A stretch of 14,039 bases of DNA from an uncultured Collinsella sp. (GTDB lineage: Bacteria > Actinomycetota > Coriobacteriia > Coriobacteriales > Coriobacteriaceae): NCBI GenBank assembly GCA_905211615.1, contig CAJMBB010000047.1:1-14039 (forward strand), read 5' to 3'. Position 1 is the first letter of the stretch. Every line of letters begins with the position of its first letter. Below the pieces are notes generated by a model. That model saw only the letters and a list, made by a program, of their open reading frames with translations, did no database searches and was not told the DNA's origin. Below are positions 1 through 8,322 of this stretch, piece after piece. The translations under genes and the position numbers were made by a program.

Positions 1-3000
1 ATCGCCGTCCGCCGTCATCGGGGCGTCGTGAAGCCCTGTGGCGTCCGCGCTGTCGCATACGCCGATCTGAACTTCCGAGCGCTCGCATGCCGTGTCGGGC
101 ACATGAAGCTCGTGCAGTACGGCACCCAACGCCGAGTTTGCGCCCGGTCGAATTTCCTCGAGCGTTACGGGATCGAGCGCCACCAGATTACGCGCCTTCG
201 CATACAGCGTTACGCGTTTGCCCACTTCGTCGCTCCAACTCTCGGGGATAATGAAGCTCATGCGGAACTGTGCCGTGCAACCCGGTGCCAGCACGGCGTT
301 GCCGTTGTCGGCTACCAGCGGGTGCGTTGCAAAACGCGCGCCCAGCGTCTCGAGCGCGTATTTCACGCGTGCCATATCGTTGACCGAAGCGTCCTCGGCA
401 AGTTCTGGATCGTAGATCGAAGCCATGCGTGCGTTCGCTCCGAACCCGATGGATGCGCTGGAGAACGGCTGGCTGGAGCCCTCTCGGTACAGATCGATCG
501 TGCCGGCGGTCAGCAAGGTGTTGCCGTCGTTTCGCACCGTGACCATGAAGGATTCGCCTGCTGCTCCGGGCACCACCGCGCCCGAGGTAGCGACCGCACC
601 CGTCGGAGTGGCGCACGCCACCAAGGGCACTTCGATGCCGTGCAGCTCTGCCTCGCTCTTCTCCGCGCTCACAATGTGCGTGGCGAGCGCGGAGAGCATG
701 CCTCCCGACGTCAAAAATGTCGTTATCTGATCGACGGGATGGTCCAGCTCGCACATCACGAACGGCTCCGTGAACAGATCGCCTGCCAAGGTGCTGGCGA
801 AGATGCGGAAGTGCTTGCCCATCACTGCTGCCGGGTTGCCTTCTTCGTCGTAGGTTTGTCCCACCTTGCCATCGGTGTTCTCTACATAGAGCACGCACCT
901 GCCGTTGTTGCTTACGCTAAACGATGCCGGGCCACAGTCTGCGGCGCCCACGGGCTGCGTTGCAAATGCCGATGCGCCTCGCGTCCAAGTAATATGCTGC
1001 AGTTGCTCGTTGACGGTTGCCAAAAAGCCCGTGTGCTGCGGCCACGGCACCGCGTGGGGTACTGTGGCATCTGGCGACATAACGCCCCAACCCGCGATGG
1101 ACTGGCCGATCACGGCGTACGATGCACAGCCACAACCGCCTGCAGTCTCGTATGCAACGGGCACCACCATTTTGCCGTTGATATTCTCGGGCGTGCCGAG
1201 CTCGATGCTCGACGGTGCCTGCGGAAAGCGGAGGACCTGACGGAACGTGAGACTGTCGCCCAAATCATCCGACCACAGGGTAAAGCACTCCAACGCAACC
1301 TCAGCCTCGCTGCCGAGCGCCTTTTCTGCGGTGGTCCCGCGGCGGTGGAGGTAAGCGCCCGACAGACGTCCGTCGACCAGTGTCTTGCCCACCGTGATGC
1401 GTGGGCACTGCAGACAATGGTGGCCATCCTCCTGAAGGCGGCCGCGCGAGATGCTGCGCCACGACGTGTGCGATATCACGCGGGCTCCGTCATTGCTTAT
1501 GCGCAGGCGCACAACGGACAGTATGCCGGATGTGCTCGCCGTATCGAAATGGGTGTTGTCGCCGTCGCGGCGCTCGCCCGAGACCAGCAGCACGTAGGCG
1601 TCCTGGTTTCCTCTTCCGTCCGTATATTCCACCACGTCGAAGTCGTAATCGTATACGCTGTCGCGCTCCACGTCGTTCTCGCCAAACCCAAGGGGAAAGT
1701 CCACGGGCGTGGGAGCGGACCACGTGCCGTTTGCCTTTGTGTGCACCACCAGGCGCGAGCGACCATTGTCGCCGTAGCGCACCGAGGCGATACGGAACAG
1801 GCATTCTACGCCGGCAATCCTTGCCAGCTTCATGTGAGCTTCGCTGAGCACGCCAGCAAACAGCACGTTGTCGCTCGAGGGTTTGATGCCGCCACGCTCG
1901 TCCTCCGACACGCCGGTAGAATTGGCGTTGGGGTCCGCAACGGCGTTCGTTGCCTGACCGATGTAGGTGTACTCATACATCGGCGCGGCGTTTTCGTCGT
2001 TCTCTATCAGTGCGTGGACGAAATGCTCGATCTGTCCCGTGTCGTCGCTTTCTGCATCCGCCTCGAGCTCAATGCGCGTGACCGCTTGATCCCAATCGCG
2101 CACGACAGGCGCGACGTTTACGGCGGTGGCCTTAACCTCGGCGCGTGCGAGTAGCTCGGCGTTGGTGACAATGGTGGCCGATGCGATAAATTGCGGAACG
2201 CCGCCCGCCTCGGCGTTGCCGGCTGAGCCGAAGCAGGCATCTAGTGTATAGGGCGTATCTCCACCCAATGCGAGCTCAGAGCGCTGGAGTACATACTGGT
2301 CGCCGTTGTTCACCGACATATTCCACGAATCGAGGAGTGTGGGCCACGACCCCGACCAAGCCTTGGTGGTCCACTTGAACATTACGAACTGGAGTATCAC
2401 ATCGACATCGACGTCTGCACCTACGCGCAGTCGCGGAAGCTGGTGTCCATCTGCCTTCTCGTACCCAATGAACAGCGTGAGGGATGCGGCGCCGCGCACG
2501 GCAGACGAAGCGACGCCTGCAACGCCGGCGCCAAAGGTGACGGCAAGCCCGATCTGGATGGTGAACGAGCCCGACGTGTTTGAATAGTCGAGCGAAATGT
2601 TTTTAAAAAACGCCGCGCCGCTGCCGTGCGTGTGGGCACCCACGGCGAGCGCCAGCTTCGCCAGCATCCAGGGGTTGACGTTTAGGAAAAACGGCACCGG
2701 TCCTAGGGTAAACTGCTCAGTCCAATTGAGGTCGGTTCTTACCTGGAAGAGGGCCTTAATATTGCCGTATGCGGGGTCGTTGTTGTTACCCCAGGTTTTG
2801 CCCACCCAATCGTAGGCGAGCGAGCCGTACAGCTGTGTGGCGATATCCATCGTGAACAGCGGCGTGCAATGGTGACGAAGGAGCTTGGTGTTTCTTGGAT
2901 TGGTGCCCGAACCGGCACTCATGCTTTTGTACTGATTCCACTTCCCCTCCATCTCGTCGAGGTAGCGGTTTGCCTGCTTGGCGCCCGACTCACGCGGCGA

Positions 3001-4110
3001 TTTCTTCCAGTACTCCGGATCCGGATTGCCTGAATCGTTCATATAGCTGGCTGGTTTGTATCCTCCGCCAAACAGCACGTATCCGGCAAACGAGAAATCG
3101 AACAAAATGGGGAACGAGGGCATCCAACACGTGAACTTATTACCACCGATGCCGGGAAACGATGCGGGGAAATCAAACGGAGTGATCTCTTGGTCCATGG
3201 TGGTGGGAATGATGGTGGTCGAGCCCGATTCCGCCTTTGCGGCCGGCGCGGTGACAACGGCCATGGGGGAGGAGAGCGTGTAGGTTTTGCCCTGATAGTC
3301 GAGGACGAAGCGCAGCTTGCACCCTTCTTCCAGAAGGCCCGAAGCTGCATCGAGGAACTTGTCTTCGAGTGTGAACGTCGCCAGATTATCCACGATCGAT
3401 GCGCTGGCCTTGACTTGGCCAATCTGCGTGACGGTTTCGGGTGAGCTGCCCGCGGCGGGCGTCACTTTATTGATATGCAACGTTGCCTGCCCGCCCTGCG
3501 GCAGATGGGCCTGCACGGTAAAAGCGTGCGTGTCGGGCTGATCGTTTGCTGCTTCGTCCGCTGGCATTGCCATGAACGTAGCGTCGGCGTACTGAATGTC
3601 CCATTCGTCGAATGTGAGCTGGCGGAAGTACGGCTCGCCATCGGAGAGCGGACGTGTGGGTGCGGTAATGGCGGTGCCGCCTTGGACACGCGCGAGGGGA
3701 ATCTCGACATCGCGGTAGCCTGCCATGCTAATGGAAATGCCGCCGTTAAAGTCGTACGCGTCGAGAAGCGTCGCCTCGTCCACGTAGCCTTCCGAAAGCG
3801 GCGCGACCTCAAAGATGGCCGTGCCTTCGTCATCGGTAGTGGCGGTGAGCTGCTTGCCTGCGGCATAGCGCGACGTGAGCGTGACCTGGGCGCCCGTGAT
3901 GGGCGTATTCTTGTTGGCGACGTCGACCACGACCACACCGAACATGGTGCGCGAGAGAACGAGCACCCTGAAGGGGTCTTTTTCGTCGGCATGGGCTTCG
4001 GTGGGCGCGAACGGCAATATGAAGGCGTTTGCGCTTTCCGGCACGCGCGGCAACATAATGCTCGCTAACGAGGACGCTCCGGCAACAAGTAACGAACGGC
4101 GATCAAGCAT
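1..4110 (-). CDS. Very large Tat-exported surface/secreted protein, 3' end beyond the left edge
   Basis: The minus strand reads as one uninterrupted frame of 1,370 codons from ATG at 4110-4108 to position 1, with no stop, so the protein is longer. GGGAG lies 6 bases before the ATG. The N-terminus (MLDRRSLLVAGASS) has twin arginines at 4-5, a hydrophobic stretch and AxA sites near residues 29 and 41, fitting a Tat signal peptide. Residues about 48-150 resemble a CnaB/carboxypeptidase-regulatory beta-sandwich (GAQVTLTSRY, then TTDDEGTAIFEV). Residues about 700-1100 are beta-rich with motifs such as SRLVVHTKANGTWSAP, possibly a propeller-like fold. Near 1190 to 1300 a stretch with FMVTVRNDGNTLLTAGTIDL resembles a CARDB-type adhesion module. 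No catalytic motif or cell-wall anchor is visible; an anchor could lie beyond the edge. It follows the LuxR-type regulator after 155 bases on the same strand, so that regulator may control it. Substrate and function are unknown; domain calls are by eye. Confidence 0.9.
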   Translation of the reverse strand, partial: MLDRRSLLVAGASSLASIMLPRVPESANAFILPFAPTEAHADEKDPFRVLVLSRTMFGVVVVDVANKNTPITGAQVTLTSRYAAGKQLTATTDDEGTAIFEVAPLSEGYVDEATLLDAYDFNGGISISMAGYRDVEIPLARVQGGTAITAPTRPLSDGEPYFRQLTFDEWDIQYADATFMAMPADEAANDQPDTHAFTVQAHLPQGGQATLHINKVTPAAGSSPETVTQIGQVKASASIVDNLATFTLEDKFLDAASGLLEEGCKLRFVLDYQGKTYTLSSPMAVVTAPAAKAESGSTTIIPTTMDQEITPFDFPASFPGIGGNKFTCWMPSFPILFDFSFAGYVLFGGGYKPASYMNDSGNPDPEYWKKSPRESGAKQANRYLDEMEGKWNQYKSMSAGSGTNPRNTKLLRHHCTPLFTMDIATQLYGSLAYDWVGKTWGNNNDPAYGNIKALFQVRTDLNWTEQFTLGPVPFFLNVNPWMLAKLALAVGAHTHGSGAAFFKNISLDYSNTSGSFTIQIGLAVTFGAGVAGVASSAVRGAASLTLFIGYEKADGHQLPRLRVGADVDVDVILQFVMFKWTTKAWSGSWPTLLDSWNMSVNNGDQYVLQRSELALGGDTPYTLDACFGSAGNAEAGGVPQFIASATIVTNAELLARAEVKATAVNVAPVVRDWDQAVTRIELEADAESDDTGQIEHFVHALIENDENAAPMYEYTYIGQATNAVADPNANSTGVSEDERGGIKPSSDNVLFAGVLSEAHMKLARIAGVECLFRIASVRYGDNGRSRLVVHTKANGTWSAPTPVDFPLGFGENDVERDSVYDYDFDVVEYTDGRGNQDAYVLLVSGERRDGDNTHFDTASTSGILSVVRLRISNDGARVISHTSWRSISRGRLQEDGHHCLQCPRITVGKTLVDGRLSGAYLHRRGTTAEKALGSEAEVALECFTLWSDDLGDSLTFRQVLRFPQAPSSIELGTPENINGKMVVPVAYETAGGCGCASYAVIGQSIAGWGVMSPDATVPHAVPWPQHTGFLATVNEQLQHITWTRGASAFATQPVGAADCGPASFSVSNNGRCVLYVENTDGKVGQTYDEEGNPAAVMGKHFRIFASTLAGDLFTEPFVMCELDHPVDQITTFLTSGGMLSALATHIVSAEKSEAELHGIEVPLVACATPTGAVATSGAVVPGAAGESFMVTVRNDGNTLLTAGTIDLYREGSSQPFSSASIGFGANARMASIYDPELAEDASVNDMARVKYALETLGARFATHPLVADNGNAVLAPGCTAQFRMSFIIPESWSDEVGKRVTLYAKARNLVALDPVTLEEIRPGANSALGAVLHELHVPDTACERSEVQIGVCDSADATGLHDAPMTADGD

Positions 4111-4265
4111 CTTGGGCTCCCATCCCGCAAGTATCGGTGGAAATAATCCAATTTTGCGAGAAGGCGCCCCGTAGCGGTAGTGCCGTTCAAGGGTCAAAAT
4201 GTCCAAATTGATCGAGCGAAGCGCCGGGTTCCGGAATGCGTTCGATTCGCTTGGCAGTCCGGTCG

Positions 4266-5273
4266 CTAACGTAACATATGCGCGACCAGCTCGGTGCGTG
4301 TGCCGATGCCAAGCTTTGCGTATACGCCGGATAGGCGGTTTTTGACGGTGCCCGGCGATACTCCCATATGGCGTGCGATTTCGGCGTTGGTCCACCCACG
4401 ACAGGCGAGCATGGCCATGGCGAATTCCGTGGTCGTTAGATCGTCGGCCACGTCCTCGCCCGAATCGGGGTTGTGGATGCGCCGCCAGCCGTAGCTGAAG
4501 CGGTACGTGATCTCGATGATGCGTGCGAAATCGTCAGGGTATTGCGATTTTAGGCATGCCTCGATGAGCCCCTGTAAAAGGCCGTGATGCTCGCCAATGA
4601 GCTCGATAAGGCCGTCGGGACGCGCAATGTTCCAAGCAACTCCGAAGTGCGTTTTTGCGGCGTCGACGTCTTTGAGACTCATGCATGCCATGGAAGCTGC
4701 CAGGTGCAGGAACAGTTCCGAGATCGGATAGCTTCCCTGTTTCATGATCGGGGCATTTTCCGCCATGCCTAGGCTGCGGCCGTATTCGCCGCGCAGGTAC
4801 AAGGCGTGCGCCATCACGTAGCTGGCGAACAGGCGCAGGCCTTCGGGCAGATGCGCCACAAGTGGATAAAACTCTTCGGCAGAATACGGGGAAGGCAAGT
4901 GCAGCAGGACACTCGCGGCCGAGGCGAACAGGATATGCGTAGCGTGGATGGCGGGCGATTCCTCGTCGGCCGGCGTATCGAGGATGCCCGCAAGACAACG
5001 GCGGGCGTCGGCGATACGGTTGAGCGACAGGCTGGCATATCCGCAGATAAAGCATGCGGAATAGCGCAATGCGGGGTCGGTGGCGTCAAGATAGGGGCGC
5101 GCCGTCTTGGCAGCGAGGGCGGCCTGTCCGCGAAAGTACAGCGCTTCTGCCGTGGCGATGGTGCGTGAATCGGGGTCGGAAATGCCTGCAACCGCAGCGT
5201 CAATCTGCCCCGGCACAAAGGCGGTGCACATCAACGGCATGGGAACGCGTGGGTAGCCATCGCAGTCCATCAT
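4266..5273 (-). CDS. LuxR/GerE-type transcriptional regulator
   Basis: The last 57 or so residues form a LuxR/GerE helix-turn-helix: LTTTEFAMAMLACRGWTNAE, then IARHMGVSPGTVKNRLSGVY and AKLGIGTRTELV. The preceding 270 residues are alpha-helical and rich in Ala and Leu, with TPR-like pieces (ALYFRGQAALAAKTARPYL; ALYLRGEYGRSLGMAENAP). No receiver domain, ATPase or membrane segment is seen. Regulators of this layout are common in Coriobacteriia. The start is uncertain: the frame stays open upstream to 5453, but that would overlap the 3' end of the kinase gene. Tandem ATGs at 5273 and 5270 follow GGGAG by 4 and 7 bases, giving about 335 residues. An in-frame TTG preceded by AGGAG, some 30 bases further upstream, is an alternative. 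It lies 65 bases after the kinase gene and 155 bases before the giant exported-protein gene, all on one strand, so it may respond with or regulate those neighbours. Confidence 0.88.
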   Translation of the reverse strand: MMDCDGYPRVPMPLMCTAFVPGQIDAAVAGISDPDSRTIATAEALYFRGQAALAAKTARPYLDATDPALRYSACFICGYASLSLNRIADARRCLAGILDTPADEESPAIHATHILFASAASVLLHLPSPYSAEEFYPLVAHLPEGLRLFASYVMAHALYLRGEYGRSLGMAENAPIMKQGSYPISELFLHLAASMACMSLKDVDAAKTHFGVAWNIARPDGLIELIGEHHGLLQGLIEACLKSQYPDDFARIIEITYRFSYGWRRIHNPDSGEDVADDLTTTEFAMAMLACRGWTNAEIARHMGVSPGTVKNRLSGVYAKLGIGTRTELVAHMLR

Positions 5274-5338
5274 CCATCTCCCAACAGCTGGCAACAATAG
5301 CAGCAATTGTACTCCTGTTGCTCGGGACCCCTTTCGTT

Positions 5339-6490
5339 TTACTGTTCGGTTAACGCTACGGATCGTTTTGGAAGGCTTACGAGCATGGTGGTTCCGTTCT
5401 CGGAACTTGTTTCGACCTCTACCGTGCCACCGTGAAGCGCTGCAATCTCCCAAACAAGCGCTAGTCCGAGTCCTGCGCCGCCGTATGCCCTGCTGCGGGA
5501 TTTATCCAGGCGAAAGAACGGTTGGAAGATGCTCTCACGGTACTGCTTGGGTATTCCCGGGCCCTGGTCCTCGACTCGCAGGAACACGTGGCTGTCGTTG
5601 TCGCAGATGGAGACGTTGACAGTCGAGCCGGGGTGGCTGTAACGGATGGCATTTTCGACCAGGTTAAACACCAGCCGATAGAGGAGCGTGTCGCTCCCGA
5701 TTACTAAAGCGTTCCCAGCACAATTGAGGGCTATGCCCTTATTTTCGGCAAGTGGCGCAAGGTCGGTGAGGATCTCTTCGGACAAGGGACCAAGTTCCAC
5801 ATCGTCCTCGCAAGGAACGCTGCGGAGCTCACTCATCTCGAGCAACACCTTGGTCATCCGCGACATTCGCTCAGTTTGTTCTTGTAGCAGGCCGAGCAAC
5901 TCGGCTGTTTCGGGTTGTAAGTTGGAGCGCTCGGAGACAAACAGTTCGATCTGTGCCTGCATAAGGGCGAGCGGGGTTCGCAGCTCGTGCGCGGCGTTGC
6001 CGGTAAATTGACGCTGTGCAGAGAACCCTTCGCCAAGACGGGCGATCATGTCGTTGAAAGAGGCGCTGCATCGTTGTAGCTCGGTGGGCACATCTTCACT
6101 GAGTCTGATTTCGCTTAGGTTGTCAGGCTGCACACGCTCAACCTGGTCTGCAAAAGCCCGTAGCGGTTTGAGTGCGCGGCCGCTCACAAAGTATGCCAGC
6201 ACGCCGCCAAGGAGTGTGACTCCAGCCGTGATGCGCCAGGCTGTCGTGCCAAAAGACTCCTGTGCGTCGTTTACGACGATCGTAACCTCGTTATCGAGGG
6301 TCGCTTTCGTTGGGTCGAACGCCTGGGGCGAATCTTCGCTGGTTGCGGTAAAGGCCGAGATGTCACTGCCGATGGCATCCATGTAGCGCATGCCCGTATA
6401 GCCGACCAGGCAGTTCGTCAGCACGCATGCCGCGCACGTGAGCAGTGCCGTCATAATCGTTATGCGCCATTGAAGCGAAAGCCTTTTCAT
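5339..6490 (-). CDS. Sensor histidine kinase of a two-component system (HAMP, HisKA, HATPase_c)
   Basis: This 383-residue protein has a first membrane segment at about 10-31, a short extracytoplasmic loop to about 83, a second membrane segment at about 86-104, then a HAMP linker. The HisKA dimerisation motif NAAHELRTPLA places the phosphorylated histidine at residue 168. The ATPase domain shows the N box (FNLVENAIRY, Asn280), G1 (DQGPG, 308-312), F box (FQPFFRLDKS) and G2 (GGAGLGLALV, 337-346), so all catalytic boxes are intact. It should autophosphorylate and pass phosphate to the response regulator encoded just upstream; the genes overlap by ATGA, implying translational coupling. The loop is small, only about 50 residues, with no recognisable ligand domain. 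The first membrane segment has three cysteines (19, 22 and 27), so membrane or redox sensing is conceivable but unproven. The signal is unknown. Confidence 0.95.
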   Translation of the reverse strand: MKRLSLQWRITIMTALLTCAACVLTNCLVGYTGMRYMDAIGSDISAFTATSEDSPQAFDPTKATLDNEVTIVVNDAQESFGTTAWRITAGVTLLGGVLAYFVSGRALKPLRAFADQVERVQPDNLSEIRLSEDVPTELQRCSASFNDMIARLGEGFSAQRQFTGNAAHELRTPLALMQAQIELFVSERSNLQPETAELLGLLQEQTERMSRMTKVLLEMSELRSVPCEDDVELGPLSEEILTDLAPLAENKGIALNCAGNALVIGSDTLLYRLVFNLVENAIRYSHPGSTVNVSICDNDSHVFLRVEDQGPGIPKQYRESIFQPFFRLDKSRSRAYGGAGLGLALVWEIAALHGGTVEVETSSENGTTMLVSLPKRSVALTEQ

Positions 6491-7161
6491 TCGCTATCCT
6501 CCATAACGTAGCCCTCTCCAATCCGATTGCGAATCGGGTCGTATCCCAAAACGCTGCGTAGCTTTTTGCGGAGTGACGAGATATGAACGCGGGTTGCGTT
6601 GCTAAAGCTGTTCACGCTGCTATCCCAAACGTGCTCGATAAGCTCCTCTTGGCTTACCGGACGCCCCTGATTAAACATCAGGTATTCCAAGATTCCCGTT
6701 TCCTTGCGCGTAAGAGATAGAGCCTCGCTGTCCACGGAAGCGATGCGCGCCTTGGTGTCAAAGCGGAGCTTTCCGCAGGTTAAAACTATGTCGCTTTGTG
6801 TAAAGCGTCTGAGGGTAAGGCTGCGAATTCTTGCCGCAAGCTCGTCCAGATGAAACGGCTTGGTGAGGTAATCGTTGGCGCCGGCATCGAGTCCGGCGAC
6901 TTTATCGGATACTTCGCCACGTGCGGACAGAATCAGTACCTTGGTCTCGCAGTCAGTTTCCCTAAGTTCCCTGAGTACGGTCATGCCGTCGATACGGGGA
7001 AGGTTGAGGTCGAGTACCACGAGGTCGAAGGCCTCAACGTCCAGTAGGTCGAGCGCCTCCTGTCCGTCGTGACAGCAGTCGACGCTGTACGCCAGGTTTC
7101 GCAAGCTGCGCGCGATTGCATCGCACAGTGCTCGCTCGTCTTCGACGATCAAAATACGCAT
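6487..7161 (-). CDS. OmpR/PhoB-class response regulator
   Basis: The 224-residue product has an N-terminal receiver domain: acidic residues in VEDER, phosphoacceptor Asp51 in VVLDLNLPRIDG, Ser79 in LILSA and Lys101 in LTKPF. The C-terminal winged helix (about 125-224) contains LSLTRKETGILEYLMFNQGR and NATRVHISSLRKKL followed by IRNRIGEGYVM, typical of the OmpR class. Start choice: ATG at 7161-7159 follows AAGGAG by 6 bases and begins exactly at the conserved MRILIVEDE; an upstream ATG at 7179 has no comparable site. Its TGA overlaps the kinase ATG (ATGA), so the two are coupled. It is divergent from the redox cassette with only 90 bases between start codons, so control of that cassette as well as of its own operon is a reasonable inference. 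Confidence 0.96.
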   Translation of the reverse strand: MRILIVEDERALCDAIARSLRNLAYSVDCCHDGQEALDLLDVEAFDLVVLDLNLPRIDGMTVLRELRETDCETKVLILSARGEVSDKVAGLDAGANDYLTKPFHLDELAARIRSLTLRRFTQSDIVLTCGKLRFDTKARIASVDSEALSLTRKETGILEYLMFNQGRPVSQEELIEHVWDSSVNSFSNATRVHISSLRKKLRSVLGYDPIRNRIGEGYVMEDSE

Positions 7162-7251
7162 AACAATCTCCTTGCACATTCCAAATCGCGCTTAACACGG
7201 ATTTTATAGTCGATATGGTCCAATGGTCGCGTAACGAAAGGAGTGGTCAGG
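7162..7251. promoter_or_regulatory. Shared divergent control region between regulator pair and redox cassette
   Basis: This 90-base gap separates two divergent transcripts and must hold promoters for both. It contains the ribosome sites AAGGAG (minus) and AAAGGAG at 7237-7243 (plus). An AT-rich core at 7201-7217 includes TATAGT on the plus strand and TATAAA on the minus strand as possible -10 elements, but no good -35 is found at the usual spacing for either. A short direct repeat ATGGTC occurs at 7215 and 7223, eight bases apart. Binding by the adjacent OmpR-class regulator is inferred from position only. Confidence 0.45.
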
Positions 7252-7398
7252 TTGTTCAAAGCGGTAAAACCCGTGGTACAGGTCGCTTTGTTGATCGTCG
7301 GAATTGCCATGGTGTGCTTTGGCGTTATGCGTGGCGAGGCGGATGCCGTGCTGGCCAAAGCGATTAGGCTGTGCTTGGAGTGTATCGGAATTGGATAA
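7252..7398 (+). CDS. CXXC membrane microprotein, CD1871A-like family
   Basis: This 48-residue protein begins at TTG 7252, eight bases after AAAGGAG. It has a basic N-terminus (MFKAVKPVVQ), one hydrophobic helix at about 9-25 (VALLIVGIAMVCFGV), an acidic-basic linker, and a C-terminal tail RLCLECIGIG carrying C41-x-x-C44. Length, single helix and the C-terminal CLECIGIG match, from memory, the small CD1871A family of CXXC proteins, which are found with membrane 4Fe-4S proteins. Its last 8 bases overlap the start of the next gene, suggesting translational coupling. A likely role is a thiol or metal-binding partner at the membrane face in the redox cassette, but its biochemistry is not known. 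The non-ATG start and small size make it easy to miss. Confidence 0.85.
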   Translation: MFKAVKPVVQVALLIVGIAMVCFGVMRGEADAVLAKAIRLCLECIGIG

Positions 7399-8293
7399 AA
7401 GAGAAAACACTGCGTCGCATGTTTTGGCTCGATTTCGCGGATTCATTCAGGCGGCGGCGACGCTCGTCACCAACATTCACCTGCCAAACTTTGCCAAAGG
7501 CGGCATCTATCAGGGCGCGGGAAAAACAGTCTGCGTACCTGGACTTAACTGCTATTCGTGCCCCGCGGCATCGGGTGCGTGCCCCATCGGGTCGTTCCAG
7601 TCGGTAGTAGGTTCATCCAAGTTCAACTTTTCTTACTATGTTACCGGTACGCTCATTTTGCTCGGCGTGCTGCTGGGACGCTTTGTATGCGGCTTTCTGT
7701 GCCCGTTTGGCTGGCTGCAGGAGCTGCTTCACAAGATTCCCGGCAAAAAGTTCTCCACGAAAAAGCTCAAGCCGCTCACGTACATCAAGTACGTCGTGCT
7801 GCTGTTTGCTGTGGTAGTGCTGCCTGTGCTGGTGGTCAACGATCTGGGGATGGGAGATCCGTTCTTTTGCAAATACATCTGTCCCCAGGGCGTGCTCGAG
7901 GGTGCCATTCCGCTGGCCATCGCTAACGCCGGCATTCGATCTGCGCTGGGGCAGCTCTTTACTTGGAAACTTGTCGTTCTCATTGCCGTGGTAGTGCTGA
8001 GCGTTTTGTTCTATCGCCCCTTCTGCAAATGGATTTGCCCGCTCGGCGCATTCTATGCGCTCATGAATAAGGTATCCCTACTGGGGATCCGGGTCGATGC
8101 ATGCAAATGTGTCTCGTGCGGCAAGTGCTCAAAGGTTTGTCAGATGGACGTTGATGTGGTCCGCGCGCCCAATCATGCCGAATGCATCCGGTGCGGAAAG
8201 TGCATTGGGGTCTGTCCCGTCGATGCCATCAGCTATCGCTATGGCCTAGATGCGTCGGAGAAAAAGCTTCCCTTGACCGCCGATAAAAAGTAA
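7391..8293 (+). CDS. Polytopic membrane 4Fe-4S protein (NapH/CcoG-like)
   Basis: The chosen TTG start at 7391 gives 300 residues, overlaps the microprotein stop by 8 bases and has GGAG 10 bases upstream. A longer frame to 7304 would run through the microprotein gene with implausible sequence. An N-terminal cysteine-rich segment (VCVPGLNCYSCPAASGACP; Cys48, 54, 57, 64) is followed by about three membrane helices (85-103, 133-150, 192-208). Three CxxxCP motifs flank the helices (C100-C104, C160-C164, C212-C216), as in NapH, NosR and CcoG relatives. The C-terminus has two ferredoxin motifs: C240-x2-C243-x2-C246-x3-C250, lacking the usual Pro after the last Cys, and C265-x2-C268-x2-C271-x3-C275-Pro. 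Such proteins carry electrons across or along the membrane. With a CXXC microprotein before it and a thioredoxin-like lipoprotein after it, it probably supplies reductant to an extracytoplasmic thiol pathway. Confidence 0.93.
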   Translation: MDKRENTASHVLARFRGFIQAAATLVTNIHLPNFAKGGIYQGAGKTVCVPGLNCYSCPAASGACPIGSFQSVVGSSKFNFSYYVTGTLILLGVLLGRFVCGFLCPFGWLQELLHKIPGKKFSTKKLKPLTYIKYVVLLFAVVVLPVLVVNDLGMGDPFFCKYICPQGVLEGAIPLAIANAGIRSALGQLFTWKLVVLIAVVVLSVLFYRPFCKWICPLGAFYALMNKVSLLGIRVDACKCVSCGKCSKVCQMDVDVVRAPNHAECIRCGKCIGVCPVDAISYRYGLDASEKKLPLTADKK

Positions 8294-8322
8294 ACAAGCT
8301 TCGACAAAACGGAGGAATGACT

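Noticed and set aside
28..2154. A 708-codon open frame on the plus strand
   Set aside because: It is codon-for-codon the reverse complement of the giant exported-protein gene. It stays open only because that gene there avoids TTA, CTA and TCA, and it ends at a TAG that is a CTA leucine codon of the real gene. Its protein is rich in Cys, His and Arg, with no domain and no good ribosome site.
5274..5453. An N-terminal extension of the LuxR-type regulator by about 60 residues
   Set aside because: It would overlap the 3' end of the kinase gene by more than 100 bases, and its Arg/Lys-rich sequence is unlike the rest of the protein. The start near 5273 has a ribosome site and clears the kinase gene.
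7201..7217. TATAGT (plus) and TATAAA (minus) as firm -10 elements for the divergent genes
   Set aside because: No acceptable -35 sequence is found 16-18 bases upstream of either, so only the region is listed as regulatory.
7304..7390. Upstream extension of the Fe-S membrane protein to ATG 7304
   Set aside because: The added 29 residues (MPWCALALCVARR...) are the out-of-frame reading of the CXXC microprotein gene, which has its own ribosome site and family-like sequence.
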